In this document: in pieces, positions 55,149 to 64,000 of the stretch
Numbering within the stretch: the stretch's first letter is position 1
How the letters are laid out: the number at the start of each line of letters is the position of its first letter
Assembly: GCA_020633195.1 (NCBI GenBank)
Contig: JACKEC010000015.1
Coordinates: 620,001-684,000 of the forward strand
Reading direction: 5' to 3'
DNA from: Sandaracinaceae bacterium
GTDB taxonomy: Bacteria; Myxococcota_A; Polyangia; Polyangiales; Sandaracinaceae
DNA length: 64,000 bases
Program-made: the position numbers and the translations under genes
Notes under the pieces: model-generated
Database searches by the model: none
What the model was told of the DNA's origin: nothing
What the model saw: only the letters and a program-made list of their open reading frames with translations

Positions 55149-56075
55149 GTGCGTCCGTTCGCGTTGTGGCTGACCGGCTTGTCGGTGCTCTTTCCCGCGG
55201 TGGCCGGGGCGCAGTACCGGGTGCGGCGCGGGGACACGCTGAGCTCGGTCGCCGCAGCGCACGACGTGTCGGTGCGGCAGCTCCGGCGGCTGAACCCGCG
55301 GCTGCGCGATCCCGATCGGCTGCTGCGCGGGCAGCGGCTCCGGGTCCGCGCGGCGCGGGCGCCCGTGCGCGCGGTGCATCGGGTGCGGGCGGGCGAGACG
55401 CTGTCGCTCATCGCCGCGCGGCGGCGCACGTCGGTGGAGGCGCTCGTCCGGGCGAACCGGCGGCGGGTGCGCGATCCGAACCACCTCGCGGTGGGCTTGC
55501 CGCTCGTGGTGCCGCGCGGCGCGGCGACGGAGCGCGGCGGGGCGCCTCGGCGGGCGTGCTCCGAGCAGCTCGTGTTCGAGGACCAGGTCTCCGGCGCGTT
55601 CGCGGAGGCGGTCCGCCGGGTCGCGGCGCGGTTGCGGATGGATCCCGATCACCTGATGGCGGTGATGCACTACGAGACCGCCGGCTCGTTCCGCGCGTCG
55701 GTGCGCAACCCGCACTCGCGCGCGGTGGGGCTGATCCAGTTCCTGCCCTCGACCGCCCGCTCGCTCGGGACCAGCCATCTACGCCTCGCGCGCCTCGACC
55801 CGGTCGCGCAGCTCGCGTGGGTCGAGCGCTACCTGCGCCCTTACCGCGGGCGCATGCGAACGATCGAGGACGCCTACCTCGCCGTGTTCACGCCCGCCGG
55901 GATCGGCCGACCGAGCGCGCACGTGCTCTACCGGCGCGGGCAGCGCAGCTACCGCCACAACCGCGGGCACGACCGCGACGGCGACGGCCGGATCACGGTC
56001 CGGGAGGTGGGCACCAACGCGCGGCTGCGCCTCGAGCGCGGCGTCGCGGAGCGCGCGGCGCGCTGCTCCGAATAG
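55149..56075 (+). CDS. LysM-lytic transglycosylase
   Basis: 308-residue exported protein: signal peptide (about 1-21), two LysM peptidoglycan-binding domains (about 22-67 YRVRRGDTLSSVAAAHDVS and about 76-122 HRVRAGETLSLIAARRRTS), then an SLT-like lysozyme-fold domain (about 138-260) with MHYETAGSF (catalytic Glu), AVGLIQFLPSTAR and AYLAVFTPAGIG. The Arg-rich tail resembles a calcium-binding hand (DRDGDGRITVRE). GTG start. It cleaves peptidoglycan glycan strands. Confidence 0.9.
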   Translation: MRPFALWLTGLSVLFPAVAGAQYRVRRGDTLSSVAAAHDVSVRQLRRLNPRLRDPDRLLRGQRLRVRAARAPVRAVHRVRAGETLSLIAARRRTSVEALVRANRRRVRDPNHLAVGLPLVVPRGAATERGGAPRRACSEQLVFEDQVSGAFAEAVRRVAARLRMDPDHLMAVMHYETAGSFRASVRNPHSRAVGLIQFLPSTARSLGTSHLRLARLDPVAQLAWVERYLRPYRGRMRTIEDAYLAVFTPAGIGRPSAHVLYRRGQRSYRHNRGHDRDGDGRITVREVGTNARLRLERGVAERAARCSE

Positions 56076-56108
56076 GCGCTACGCTCCCGAGCTCGCGCCC
56101 GAAGGACG

Positions 56109-57203
56109 TCAGCCCACCGTCGGGAAGATGAGCTGCAAGGGCACCGCGATGCGCGCGGCCCACGCGCCCGCGGCGTGCGGCTGACCGGGGAAGGCGAGCA
56201 CGTGGAGGTCGTCGCCCGGCAGGTAGCCATGCTCGACGAGCGCGCGCAGCATCGCGCGGGTGTGGTGCTGACCGTCGCGCAGGTTCGCGTCCTCGGCGAA
56301 CGTCGACGCCGTCGCGCCCGAGTCGAGGTAGAGCGTCGGCCGCGGCACGGGGCAGGGCGTCGAGCGCACCTCCTGGATCATCCAGCGGTCCGCCCACCAG
56401 AACGAGCTCGAGAAGCAGATGGCGGCGCCGAACACGTCGGGCCGTCGCCACGCCGCGAACAGCGAGAACAAGCCGCCCATCGAGGCGCCGAGGATCGCGC
56501 GCTCGCTCGGCTCCGCGCGCGTGCGCAGCTCGCGATCGACGAGCGGCACGATGCGGTCCGCGACGGTCGCGAGGAACTCCGCCGCGTGCCCGCCCCCGTG
56601 ATGCGGATCGGGCTCCGGGCCGAGGCGGTCGAGGCGGTCGTGGGACGTGTCGATCGCCACCACGACGAGCTCCTCGATGACCCCGAGCGCCCACAGCTCG
56701 TCGAGCGCGTGGTCGATGTCCCAGTTGCCGTACGGGTCGTAGCCGTCGGAGAAGAGCGCCTGCCCGTCGAGGCAGTAGAGCGTCGGGTAGCGCGACTGCT
56801 GGTGCTCCTCGTAGCCCGGCGGCAGGAAGTAGCGCATGCGCACCGGCGCGGCGTCCGGGACGTCGACCTCTCGCCACCCGTGCATCCGCCCGGCCTCGTG
56901 CTCGAACGCGGGCGAGATCTCCACCGCGTCGCGCGCGGCCAAGATCAGGTTGCGGCCGAACGCCCAGCGGCCGTCCTCGCGGATCGGCTTCACCTCGACG
57001 GTGCCGCCGCCGGGGACGGGGACCTGAAAGATGCTCACGTCGCCGTCGACGGTGACCGGCTCGACGCTGGTGTCCCAGTCCATCGGCTCGGTGCTGCCGC
57101 GCAGCAGCACGCGGCCGCGCTCCGCGGGGTAGCGCACGACGAGGGTCGCGAACTCGACCGTGGGCCGCCCCGGCCGCGGCGGGATGACGCTCTTTCGGAC
57201 CAT
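56109..57203 (-). CDS. Putative esterase (alpha/beta hydrolase, Fes-like)
   Basis: 364-residue protein of the putative-esterase family. An N-terminal beta-sandwich domain (about 15-100) precedes an alpha/beta hydrolase with nucleophile elbow GASMGGLFSLFAAW (about 250), YPTLYCLDGQALF and a late FPGQPHAAGAW His. No signal peptide, so a cytoplasmic or unusual location. It is separated by nine bases from the Gly-rich lipoprotein gene upstream on the same strand. Substrate unknown. Confidence 0.85.
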   Translation of the reverse strand: MVRKSVIPPRPGRPTVEFATLVVRYPAERGRVLLRGSTEPMDWDTSVEPVTVDGDVSIFQVPVPGGGTVEVKPIREDGRWAFGRNLILAARDAVEISPAFEHEAGRMHGWREVDVPDAAPVRMRYFLPPGYEEHQQSRYPTLYCLDGQALFSDGYDPYGNWDIDHALDELWALGVIEELVVVAIDTSHDRLDRLGPEPDPHHGGGHAAEFLATVADRIVPLVDRELRTRAEPSERAILGASMGGLFSLFAAWRRPDVFGAAICFSSSFWWADRWMIQEVRSTPCPVPRPTLYLDSGATASTFAEDANLRDGQHHTRAMLRALVEHGYLPGDDLHVLAFPGQPHAAGAWAARIAVPLQLIFPTVG

Positions 57204-57212
57204 GTCCGCGTC

Positions 57213-58909
57213 TCAGAAGTCGCAGCCGAAGAAGACGCGCGACGCGAAGCCGTCGACGCCTGCCACGCCGCCCGTCGGCCCCGCGCCGCCGGCGCCCTCG
57301 AGCCCCGCGTTCACCGACTCGAGGTCGAGGTCGGCCACGTCGCCGTTGCACACGAACGCGCCGACGCTCGAGCCGCCGGGCCCGCCCGCGCCCGCGCCGC
57401 CGCCGCCGCCCGGCTGACCCGCGCCGCCGAGGCCGCCCGCGTAGCCGCCCATCCCACCAGGGGCCGCCAGGACCGCCCGCGCCGCCAGGGGCCGCCCGTC
57501 GCGCCCGCGCCGCCCGCGCCGCCGTTGCGGCTCTGGAAGGAGCAGCCCGGCGCCGCGATCGAGGAGTCCGCGACGAACAGCGCGAACGAGCTGCCGCCCG
57601 AGCGCCCGCCCTCGCCGCCGAGGCCGCCGCAGCCGCCCGAGCCGCCACCCCCGCCGCCGCCGCCGGTGCGGCCGTAGCCGCCCGCGTTGCAGCCTGAGCC
57701 TCCCCCGCCGCCGCCGGAGCCGCCGAAGCCGTGCGCGCCGGCCAAGCCGTCGCGCGGTGCGCTCGCCACCCAGACGCCGTCGACGATCTCCCCGCGCGTC
57801 GGGCTCGCCGTCGCCGTCGTGCCCGGCGCCGAGCCGGAGCCGCAGACGTTGCCGACGCCGCCGGGCTCGCCGTCGTAGTCGATGGGGCTGACGCAGCTGC
57901 ACGCGTCGCCCGCCGTGCCGCCCGCGCAGCTCGGCACCGACATCGGGGCGCCGCCGGCCGCGGCGTCCTCGCGGTACGTGCCGCAGCCCATCGCGTCGTC
58001 GCCGCCGCCCACGCCGCCCGTCCCGCCTCGCGTGCTCTCGACCGTGACCATCTCGCAGATCGCCGCGGCGCCGCGCCCGCCGGGGGTGTTGTCGCCGTTG
58101 CTCGTCGTCCCGTCGTCGCCGGTCTCGCCCTGGACGCCGGGGGCGCCCATCGCGCCGGGGGCGCCGTCGGAGCCCGCGGCCGCGTGCCCCGCCTCGACGT
58201 CGAGGTCGCGCAGGATGAGCCCGCCGAGATCTTCGAGCACCGGCTCGCTCGACGCGACGCGCACGCCGTAGACGTCGATGTCGCGCGTCTCCGTCAGCGC
58301 GGCCTGCGCCCGGATGGTGAAGCCCTCGATGACGGTGGGCGCCGTGATCGCCTCGGCGACGACGCCCTCGATGCGGCCGTCGACCACCTCGCGGGTCTCG
58401 ATGATCGTCTCGTTCGCGGCGTCGCGGGACCACATGTCGTCGGCGTCGAACTGCCCGTAGACGGAGATGCCGTTGGCCAGCACGAGGCGCTCCGTGTAGG
58501 TGCCCTTCGACACGGCGACGGCGTGCACGCGGCCGGTGGAGACGCCCCGCGCGATCGCCACCTGCACCCCGTGCCCGATGGTGGCGTAGGGCATCGTGAC
58601 CGTGCCGTCGCCCGTGTCGTCGTCTCCCGTGGTGGCGACGAACACGCAGTAGGCCTGCCGCCCGAACTCGTCCTCGAAGTACTCGACCTCGGGGTTGCAG
58701 CGCTCGGGCAGCGGCTCCCCGCCGTCGGTCGTCGGGCCGGCGTCCATCGGCGGCGGCGGGCCCGCGTCGGGCAGCGCCGCGTCGGTCCCGCCACCGGCGT
58801 CCGCCGAAGCGCTCGCGTCGGGCCGCGGCCCGCTCGGGTTGTCCGCGCATCCGATCACCAGGAGCAGCGTCAACGCCGTCGAGCTCGTGCCTCGCATCAT
58901 CGCGCGCAT
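57213..58909 (-). CDS. Gly-rich lipoprotein, two frameshifts in G runs
   Basis: Signal peptide with lipobox LLVIGC and a DAG-rich linker, then a parallel-beta-helix-like part (VAVSKGTYTERLVLANGISV, DNTPGGRGAA) and a long Gly-rich region with runs such as GGSGGGGGGSG. The frame from 58909 becomes nonsense after GATGGPW; deletion of one base in each of two GGGG runs on the + strand (57488-57491 and 57460-57463) restores GGPGGAGGPGGPGGMGGYAG and the true C-terminus VFFGCDF ending at 57213. The double shift in homopolymers makes assembly error likely. Confidence 0.75.
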
Positions 58910-58960
58910 GGTAGCGCGAGCGGGCCCGGAGGATGGAGGGGCTCTGCGCTCCAACCCGAA

Positions 58961-59401
58961 CTATCGGCGAGGGCGCTGCTTGGCCGAGATCGATCGGATC
59001 ACGAGCGCGCCCTTCTTCTGCGCGGGCGGCTTCGAGAGCGCGATCGCCTGCGCGAGGAGCGCCTCGATCTCGGGGCGCGCGAGCGCGTCGGCGCGCTCGA
59101 GCCGGACGAAGCGGTTGGAGGCGCCGGTGCCCTCGAGGAGCCCGCCCGGGTCGTCGAGCCTGGCGCCGTTGTAGCCGAAGAAGAGGGTCACGCCGTTCGC
59201 GTTGGCGCCGAGGGAGCAGTAGCTGTCGGTGGTCTTCTCGGTGGGGCAGTACGCGATGACGAGGAAGTTGTAGTTGTCGTACACGAGCTCGTTCGCGCCC
59301 GGCACGCGCGCCCTCATCGCGCGCCGCAGGGCCCGGAGGAGCTTCTGGTTCTCGGGGCTGAGCTTCTGGACGAAGCCCCGGAGCTGCTGCGTGGGGGTCA
59401 T
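58961..59401 (-). CDS. DUF1801-like small protein
   Basis: 146-residue cytoplasmic protein. The pattern ENQKLLRALRRAMRARVPGA-NELVYDNYNFLVIAY and FFGYNGARLDDPGGLLEG fits the DUF1801/YdhG-like fold. The tail is basic (SAKQRPRR). Function of the family is unclear. It lies between convergent/divergent lipoprotein genes without an operon partner. Confidence 0.75.
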   Translation of the reverse strand: MTPTQQLRGFVQKLSPENQKLLRALRRAMRARVPGANELVYDNYNFLVIAYCPTEKTTDSYCSLGANANGVTLFFGYNGARLDDPGGLLEGTGASNRFVRLERADALARPEIEALLAQAIALSKPPAQKKGALVIRSISAKQRPRR

Positions 59402-59472
59402 GTCCGGATCTCAGCGGCTGCCCTCGCCCCTGTCCATGAATTCCCGCGACGGAGGTGCCAGGATTCGGTCCG

Positions 59473-59895
59473 ATGCGCCGCCTCGTGATCGCCGCCGCGC
59501 TCCTCGCCTCGGGCTGCTACCTCTCCCACTCCCCCACCGATGGGGACGCGGGGACCACGAGGCGCGACGCGGGCGCCCCGACCGTCGACGCGGGGATCAC
59601 GACCGCGTGCGACGAGTCGAAGCTGCGCACCTCGGGGATCGTCGAGCCGTGGGGCCCGGGCGCGCGGTGCGAGGAGCTGATCGCGTGCGTGAACACGGGG
59701 GAGGCGATGGACGCGGCGCGCGCGGCGTTCCCGGGGCTGGTGTGCCGCGACGGCCTCGACGCGCTTTGCGTCGGCGTCGGCCCGACGTCGTGCAGCGTGT
59801 TCGTGGGCGCGCTCTCGGCGACCCAGTACGAGGCCGCCTGCGCGCTGACGCTTCGCGACGACGTCGGCGCGCTGTACTGCGCGGGCGATCTCTGA
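59473..59895 (+). CDS. Small Cys-rich lipoprotein
   Basis: 140-residue protein with lipobox LLASGC (Cys about 15) and DAG-type linker (GDAGTTRRDAGAPTVDAG). The mature domain of about 95 residues has six cysteines (CDESK, CEELIACV, LVCRD, ALCVG, TSCSVF) and resembles the short disulfide-rich modules found in other lipoproteins of this window. ATG 59473 follows a suitably placed purine-rich site; upstream in-frame ATG 59455 is less likely. No function assigned. Confidence 0.7.
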   Translation: MRRLVIAAALLASGCYLSHSPTDGDAGTTRRDAGAPTVDAGITTACDESKLRTSGIVEPWGPGARCEELIACVNTGEAMDAARAAFPGLVCRDGLDALCVGVGPTSCSVFVGALSATQYEAACALTLRDDVGALYCAGDL

Positions 59896-59912
59896 TCGGG
59901 TAGGCTGCCGCG

Positions 59913-60287
59913 ATGGCACGCGTCACTGGAATCGGCGGAGTCTTCTTCAAGTCGCGGGACCCCAAGGCGCTCGCGAAGTGGTACGCGGAGCACCTCGGGC
60001 TCGCGGCTCAACCGTGGGGTGGGGCGATCCTCGAGTGGTCCGAGGACCCGGGTCCCGACAAAGGCGTGAGCGTCTGGCACGTCGCGGCCGCGGACACCGA
60101 CTGGTTCGCGCCGAGCGAGTCGAGCTTCATGATCAACTACCGCGTCGACGATCTCGACGAGATGATCGAGCAGCTCGCGAAGGCGGGGGTCGCGCTCCAC
60201 AAGGGCCCCGAGACCCACGAGAACGGGAAGTTCGCGTGGATCCTCGACCCCGACGGCAACAAGGTCGAGCTCTGGCAGCCGGCCTGA
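59913..60287 (+). CDS. VOC-family (glyoxalase-like) protein
   Basis: 124-residue vicinal-oxygen-chelate fold protein: GIGGVFFKSRDPKALAKWY start, YRVDDLDEMIEQLAKAG, and DPDGNKVELWQPA end, the usual glyoxalase/bleomycin-resistance pattern. Substrate unknown. Its stop lies in the stem of a hairpin shared with the convergent gene. Confidence 0.9.
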   Translation: MARVTGIGGVFFKSRDPKALAKWYAEHLGLAAQPWGGAILEWSEDPGPDKGVSVWHVAAADTDWFAPSESSFMINYRVDDLDEMIEQLAKAGVALHKGPETHENGKFAWILDPDGNKVELWQPA

Positions 60288-60301
60288 GGCCGCGCCTCAG
60301 G
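60283..60301. terminator. Bidirectional hairpin across two convergent stop codons
   Basis: CCTGAGGC-CGC-GCCTCAGG, a perfect 8-bp stem with a 3-base loop that includes the stop of the VOC gene and the stop of the gene at 60297 on the other strand. Confidence 0.6.
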
Positions 60302-61072
60302 CCTCGGCAGAGAACGACTCGACGCTGCCCGCCGGGACCTCGCACCAGTCGGGCTCGGTGATCCCGAGCTCGTCCTCGATCTGAGCCTCGGCGTGGCGCA
60401 GCGTCGCGTGCAGGGTCTCGCCCGCGAACTGGCGATCCTCGGCGAAGCGCGTGAGCAGGACGCCGTCGTCGACGACGCGGACCATGAGGACCGCGGGCTG
60501 CCGGAACGGGGTGAGCGAGTCCGGCTTCCAGGGGAGGCCGCGGAAGCACCGGGGCTCCCAGCGCGCGGGCCGTACGTGGGCCATCGTGGTGGGCCCCAAC
60601 AGGGTCGGCTTGCGGACGGGCCACGTCCTCTGGACGCAGCTCCGCGCGACGAGCCCCTGCGGGGTGAGCTCCTCGAAGTGCCCGTGGGTGTCCGCGGGCG
60701 ACTCGGTCAGGTCGTCGAGCTCGGCGCAGTGGATCCGGAGACCGTCCTCCGAGACGAGCCGCCGCGGCGAGCGCCACGCCGTCCCCCGAGCCACGTCGCG
60801 AGCGCCTGCTCCCACCGCCAGCGATCCGCGAGGACGACGGCCCCGATGATCGAGACGTGCAGGAGCAGCGTCGCGAGGAGGGCGGCGAACACGCGCTCGC
60901 GCGGCTCCTCCACGACCCGCGCGATGGCGATCGCCCCCACGCCGAGCACGCCGCAGAGCCAGAACGTGAACGCGCTGAAGCTGGTCCACACGCGGTCGGA
61001 GTGGATCGCCGGGGGGCTCGTGGGCTCGCGCCCCGCGTCACGGTAGGTCGCCAGTTCGAGGTGAGCGCTCAC
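60297..61072 (-). CDS. Membrane protein of unknown function, one frameshift
   Basis: N-terminal half in one frame (GTG 61072: SAHLELATYRDAG, then two hydrophobic helices FTFWLCGVLGVGAIAIA and FAALLATLLLHVSIIGAVVL). After ALATWLGG near 60783-60787 (CCCCC run on the + strand) the sense continues in another frame with LVSEDGLRIHCAELDDL and on to the stop at 60297. A one-base indel in the run explains it. Two membrane helices and a cytoplasmic-like C-terminal domain; no family recognised. Confidence 0.6.
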
Positions 61073-61211
61073 GAGCAGGAGGATGCGCCAGCCGCGGGCC
61101 GGCTGCCACCATTCGCGGACGCGTGACGAGCGACGTCTCTCCGTGGGTGATCCCCGGCGCGCGCGGGCCACGGATCGCGCAGCGCGCGGCGACCTGCTCT
61201 ATCGTGTCGCC

Positions 61212-64000
61212 ATGACGGCTCGCCTCCTCGACCGTGTCACGCTCCTGTCCACGATCCTCGCGCTCGCCTTCGCGCCCGCTTGCGACGGCCCCGTCGACCC
61301 GCCCGCCGAGGACGCGGGGGAGGGCGTCGACGCGGGCCCGGACGATCCGCCGCCGCCGGATCCGTTCGTGGACGTCGCGCAGGACGGGCGCTTCGTCATC
61401 CCCGAGCTCGGCGCCTACGCGCACGTCGTCCGCACCGAGCACTCGGTGCCGCACGTGTATGCAGCAACTCGCGTGGACGCGCAGCGGGTGCTCGGGTTCG
61501 TGATCGCGCGGGATCGCTACTTCCAGCTCGACGTGGTCTCGCGGCTCTCGCAGGGGCTCATCAGCCAGCTCCTCGGCGACGTGGGGCTCGGCAGCGATCT
61601 CGAGAACCGCATGACCGGCGCGGACCTGCTGACGCAGATCTACACCGACGCGCTGACGGAGGCCGAGGGCGCCGAGGTCGACGCGTTCGCCGAGGGGGTC
61701 AACGCGTACGTCGACGCGGTGCGCGCGCGGCAGCTCCCGCCGCCCAAGGAGTTCCAGCTCGCGTTCGGGCTCCTCGGCGCGCGCAACCCCGGCGAGGTGA
61801 TGCGGCACTGGACGCGGCGCGACGTGATGGCGCTCGCCGCGACGATGACGTTCCAGACCGGCTTCGAGACGAAGGGCCCGGGCCGCGCGCGGTCGCTCGA
61901 GCGCATCGACGAGCACTTCCCGACCGCGCCGAACCGCGACCTGCGCATGGCCGGCCTGATGGACATCGTCGACCGCTGGGCGCCGCCGCGCCCGAGCGCG
62001 TCGGCGAACGGGTGGGGCATCGACACGGCGGGTCGGACGACGATGCCCATCGTGTCGCCGCGCCCTCGCGGGCAGCCGAACCTCGGTCCGACACGGGTCG
62101 AGCCGGCCGCGCTCGATCGCGGCATCCGGCGCCTCGCCGAGCTCCGCGCTCGGCTGCACCCGACCGACCTCGAGGGCTGGGGCTCGAACGTGTGGGCGGT
62201 GATGGGCTCGGGGACCGCCGACGGTCGCGCGCTGCTCAGCGGCGACGGGCACCTCCAGCTCAGCATCCCGTCGCTCATGTGGGAGTACGGCATCGACACC
62301 GCGCTGATGGGGGACCCGGACCCGATGACCGTCGCGGGCGTCTCGCTCATCGGCGCGCCGGGCATCGCGACGGGCACCAACGGCCGCGTCGCGTGGGGCG
62401 GCACCAACTTCGTCACCGACGTGACCGACTGGTACGCCGAGGAGCTGGTCCTCGACGCGGACGGCGCGCCGCGCGCCTCGCGCTTCGGCGGTGAGGAGCG
62501 CCCGCTCACGCGGATCGACGAGACCTACGAGATCGCAGAGGTGAGGGGGCTCGACAGCGTGGGCCGCACGCTGGTGCTCCCGCGCTGGGCCACGTTCGAC
62601 GGCCGCATGATCACCTCGATCGAGGGCGCGCCGCCACCGAGGACGAGGTGGTCGGGCCGGGCGAGACGCTCGTCAACCTGATGGGCGACTGGATCGTGCC
62701 GCGCGACGAGGACGGCGACGGCCGCATCACCGCGATGAGCTTCTACTACGCGCCCTTCGACGGCGGCAGCCTGCTGCGCGCGGTGAACGGCTTCGAGCGC
62801 GCGAGCACGGTCGAGGACTTCCGGCAGGCGATGCGTCACGTCATCGGCTTCGGCCTCAACTTCGCCGCGGCCGACCGCGAGGGGAGCGTCGTCTACACGG
62901 GCTACCACGCGATGCCGTGCCGGACCTACCTGCCTCGCGACCCGGCGACGGGGCGCTTCGAGGAGGGCGCCGATCCTTCGCTGCTGATCGACGGGACGCG
63001 CTTCGGCGCGTGGCGGATCCCGCTCGACGCGCAGGGCCGCGTGGACGAGGCGGCGGCCGCGGCGGGCGGGCCGACCGCCTGCGCGGTGCCGTTCGACGAG
63101 TGGCCGCAGGCGCTGAACCCGGCCCGGCAGTACGTGCACAACGCAAACAACGATCCGGGCGCGATCACCACCGAGGACAACGACCCGTGGGACGACCCGT
63201 ACTACATCGGCGGGCCCTGGGACATGGGCTACCGGGCGTCGCGGATCGCGTCGCGCCTCGAGGCGGCCATCGCCTCGGGGACGGCGAGCCTCGACGCGAT
63301 GCAGAGCATCCAGGGCGATCACCACAGCAACGTCGGCGAGGACTTCGTGGCGCTCCTCATCGAGGGCATCGGCGCGGCGCGCGACGCCGCCGCCGGCTCG
63401 CCGGCGCCCGGCTCCGCGGACGCGCGCATCGCCGCGGCGTACTCCGCGATGGGCGCGCGCTTCGACGAGGTCGAGTCGCGCATGAGCGACTGGCGCGACG
63501 ACGGCCTCCCGACGCCGTCGGGGGTCGACACCTTCTACGACACCTCGACCGAGGCCACGCGCCGGCAGTCCGTCGCGACGATGATCTTCGCGGCGTGGAT
63601 GTCCCGCTTCATCCAGGCGGTGTGGAACGACGAGGGCATCGACGGCGGCGTGAACCCGGGCGGCGACTGGCGCCTGCGCACCCTCGATCGCCTCGTCCGC
63701 GGGCGCGGCGCGACCGACCCGCTGGGCCTTCCGTCGTTCGACCCCGCGACCGGCGAGTCGGTCTTCTTCGACGACATCACGACCCCCGAGGTCGAGAGCA
63801 GCCAGGAGCTGGTCGTGCGCGCGCTCGAGGCGACCCTCGCCTACCTCGGCGGGCCGCCCGGCGACGGCGGCGCGACCGGTGGGTTCGGCACCGACGACAT
63901 GAACGCCTGGATCTGGGGCCTCCGCCATCAGGTCCGCTTCGAGTCGCTGCTCAGCGACTTCATCGGCGACGACCCGTCGCTGTCCTTCCTCTTCGACATG
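61212..64000 (+). CDS. Penicillin-acylase-family lipoprotein, one frameshift, cut by window end
   Basis: Signal peptide with lipobox-like APAC, then an Ntn-hydrolase of the penicillin/acyl-homoserine-lactone acylase family: HVVRTEHSVPHVYAAT, GFVIARDRYFQLDV, LEGWGSNVWAVMGSG with the Ser after Gly as expected autocatalytic nucleophile, and SGDGHLQLSIPSLMWEYG. Near 62628-62631 one G appears to be missing (GCGCCGCC for GCGGCCGCC); the next frame gives TEDEVVGPGETLVNLMGDW and continues to the right edge. It would hydrolyse amide bonds of small molecules such as acyl-homoserine lactones or beta-lactams; the substrate is not deducible. Confidence 0.85.

Overview
The window is very GC-rich (about 70% by eye), densely coded chromosome. 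It carries many DAG-rich lipoproteins, Ser/Thr kinases with PEGA domains, a MopE-like metal-binding protein and a protein with a MYXO-CTERM-like tail. This mix is typical of myxobacteria of the Polyangiales/Sandaracinaceae type; that placement is inference. No tRNA, rRNA or CRISPR array was seen.

Layout. 1-8.2 kb holds ordinary genes: the end of an acyl-CoA synthetase, a lipoprotein, TerC, a TrmB-type regulator and two tandem DUF4139 proteins. 8.3-21.4 kb is an accessory region. It is bounded by two copies of one dispersed repeat and filled with copies of a second, REP-like repeat on either side of a REP-associated tyrosine transposase. It also holds a frameshifted IS91-type transposase and several lipoprotein/secreted genes, some truncated or frameshifted. 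21.5-36.0 kb holds surface and signalling genes: a Ser/Thr kinase-PEGA-VWA lipoprotein operon, a TetR regulator, a heparinase-like lipoprotein, a DUF2330 protein, a ten-repeat Cys-rich lipoprotein, and a pair coding for a receiver-histidine kinase and a Ser/Thr kinase-receiver fusion.

The core of the window is a sterol biosynthesis locus at 36154-54773. Ten tightly packed genes on the - strand, most overlapping by 1-4 bases, face a polyprenyl diphosphate synthase on the + strand across a 28-bp near-perfect palindrome. In transcription order they are: HMG-CoA reductase fused to an SDR domain; a geranylgeranyl-reductase-family flavoprotein; a squalene-epoxidase-like domain fused to oxidosqualene cyclase; a C14-sterol-reductase-family protein; squalene epoxidase fused through a terpene-cyclase-like toroid to squalene synthase; an ERG2/sigma-1-type C8 isomerase; a fatty acid hydroxylase/sterol desaturase; CYP51 fused to ferredoxin; an aldehyde dehydrogenase; and a GMC oxidoreductase. 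Together these could run from HMG-CoA and prenyl diphosphates through squalene, oxidosqualene and a cyclised 4,4,14-trimethyl sterol to demethylated, double-bond-shifted sterols. The fusions are the most unusual feature of the window.

54.8-64 kb returns to ordinary genes: a MITE-like element, a LysM transglycosylase, an esterase, a Gly-rich lipoprotein, small proteins, and a penicillin-acylase-family protein cut by the right edge. Several genes (near 18.25, 20.2, 57.46/57.49, 60.78 and 62.63 kb) carry single-base frameshifts, several of them in homopolymer runs. Some of these may be assembly errors rather than real decay.
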